Part shown: piece after piece, positions 4,611 through 5,396 of the stretch
Layout: each line of letters starts with the position of its first letter
Position numbering within the stretch: the stretch's first letter is position 1
Source: Patescibacteria group bacterium UBA6899
GTDB taxonomy: Bacteria; Patescibacteriota; Minisyncoccia; Phycocordibacterales; UBA6899
DNA: 5,396 nt
Reading direction: 5' to 3'
Assembly (NCBI GenBank): GCA_002451235.1
Contig: DKBN01000058.1
Location: 1 to 5,396, forward strand
The notes under the pieces: generated by a model
Seen by the model: the letters and a program-made list of their open reading frames with translations, nothing else
Told to the model about the DNA's origin: nothing
The model's database searches: none
Program-made: the position numbers and the translations under genes

Positions 4611-5396
4611 ATGATGAATTTCCTCAACAAAGGAACAGTATTAGAGGCTAAAAATACTGAAGAAATCGGAGGCGAAGCAGCCTCGGAGGCGGTTTTGAGC
4701 GCTCCGAAGGATATATCAGGCCCCGAGCACATCATCGAGGAGGAACTCTCAAAGAAGGGGGAGGTCTCCGTCGTGCGCCTCGTGGACGCATTGATCCGCT
4801 GTGCCGCGCTCTCCCGGGCTTCCGATGTCCACCTGGACCCGTATCAGAACGGAGTGAAGATCCGCTTACGCGTCGACGGCGTCTTGCGCGATGTGCGCGA
4901 GATCCCGAAGGCGATCCATGACGAGGTCATCTCGCGCATCAAGATCCTCTGCGGCCTTCGCACCGATGAGCATCAGGCCGCGCAAGACGGACGCTTCCGC
5001 CTTTCGGAGGAGGATCTCAATGTCGATGTGCGTGTTTCCATCGTACCGACCTATCACGGGGAGAACGCGGTCCTACGTCTCCTTGCGGACAACGCTGAAG
5101 AATATACGCTTGAGACGCTCGGGTTCACCAAGGAGAATCAGGAGAAGCTCTTGCGCGCCATCGAGAAGCCGTACGGCATGATCCTCGCGACCGGCCCGAC
5201 AGGAAGCGGAAAGACGACAACCCTCTACACTCTCGTGAAGATGCTCAACAAGCCGGGGGTTTCCATCATCACCATCGAGGACCCCATCGAGTATTCCATC
5301 AAAGGGATCAATCAGATCCAAGTGAACGGCCGTACGGGGCTCACATTCGTGAACGGGCTTCGCAGTATGCTCCGCCAGGACCCGAACATCATCATG
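4611..5396 (+). CDS. GspE/PilB-family type IV pilus / type II secretion assembly ATPase; 3'-truncated
   Basis: The first 262 residues are visible, running off the right edge. Proteins of this family form cytoplasmic hexamers that hydrolyse ATP to drive pilin or pseudopilin assembly at the inner membrane. The start is one of two adjacent ATGs (4611 or 4614), with no Shine-Dalgarno sequence and a strong promoter just upstream. Residues 1-50 are an acidic, probably disordered lead-in. The N2 domain follows with ASDVHLDP (70-77) and the IRLRVDGVLRD strand (84-94). The Walker A motif is GPTGSGKTT (195-203), and the Asp box is IEDPIEY (222-228; E223, D224). The sequence stops inside LRQDPNIIM (254-262), just before the expected Walker B residues; the His box and any zinc-binding Cys motif lie outside. 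The N-terminal MshEN/T2SSE_N domain of standard PilB or GspE is absent. PilT-type retraction ATPases are less likely given the N2 motifs. The choice between pilus and secretion use needs the neighbouring genes. Confidence 0.95.
   Translation, partial: MMNFLNKGTVLEAKNTEEIGGEAASEAVLSAPKDISGPEHIIEEELSKKGEVSVVRLVDALIRCAALSRASDVHLDPYQNGVKIRLRVDGVLRDVREIPKAIHDEVISRIKILCGLRTDEHQAAQDGRFRLSEEDLNVDVRVSIVPTYHGENAVLRLLADNAEEYTLETLGFTKENQEKLLRAIEKPYGMILATGPTGSGKTTTLYTLVKMLNKPGVSIITIEDPIEYSIKGINQIQVNGRTGLTFVNGLRSMLRQDPNIIM

Overview
The window holds two complete and two truncated protein-coding genes, all on the plus strand. Three encode exported or surface proteins and the fourth encodes a type IV pilus / type II secretion assembly ATPase. 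The likely source is a Candidate Phyla Radiation bacterium, most plausibly Parcubacteria. The main reason is the third protein, whose layout (signal peptide, Gln-rich coiled coil, PG_binding_1 domain, Pro-rich linker, FN3 repeats opening DTIAPVISGL / DVTPPVITNL) is typical of surface proteins in that group. Other hints are starts without Shine-Dalgarno sequences, short AT-rich spacers and compact terminators. By eye the coding sequence is a little above 50% GC. The lineage call is an inference from protein style, not from a marker gene.

Layout: (1) 1-1331, the C-terminal 442 residues of a multidomain surface protein, open at the left edge, ending at a strong intrinsic terminator (1347-1374). 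(2) 1449-2672, a secreted sedolisin-type (S53) serine-carboxyl peptidase with a full set of catalytic residues and no classical inhibitory propeptide, followed by a weaker hairpin. (3) 2881-4443, a signal-peptide protein with a coiled coil, a peptidoglycan-binding domain and three FN3-like domains, ending at a perfect-stem terminator (4466-4490). (4) From 4611 to the right edge, the first 262 residues of a GspE/PilB-family ATPase, driven by a near-consensus promoter (TTGACA, 17-bp spacer, TAGAAT) placed so close to the ATG that the transcript should be almost leaderless.

Each gene is bounded by its own terminator or promoter signals, so this reads as a series of separate transcription units rather than an operon. 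The common theme is the cell envelope: a likely adhesin or stalk, a secreted acid protease, a wall-bound FN3 protein and a pilus/secretion motor. Any functional link among them is a hypothesis from proximity. Proteins 1 and 2 resemble families I associate with Actinobacteria and Chloroflexi, which raises the possibility of transfer. No RNA genes, CRISPR arrays, insertion sequences or phage genes were seen.
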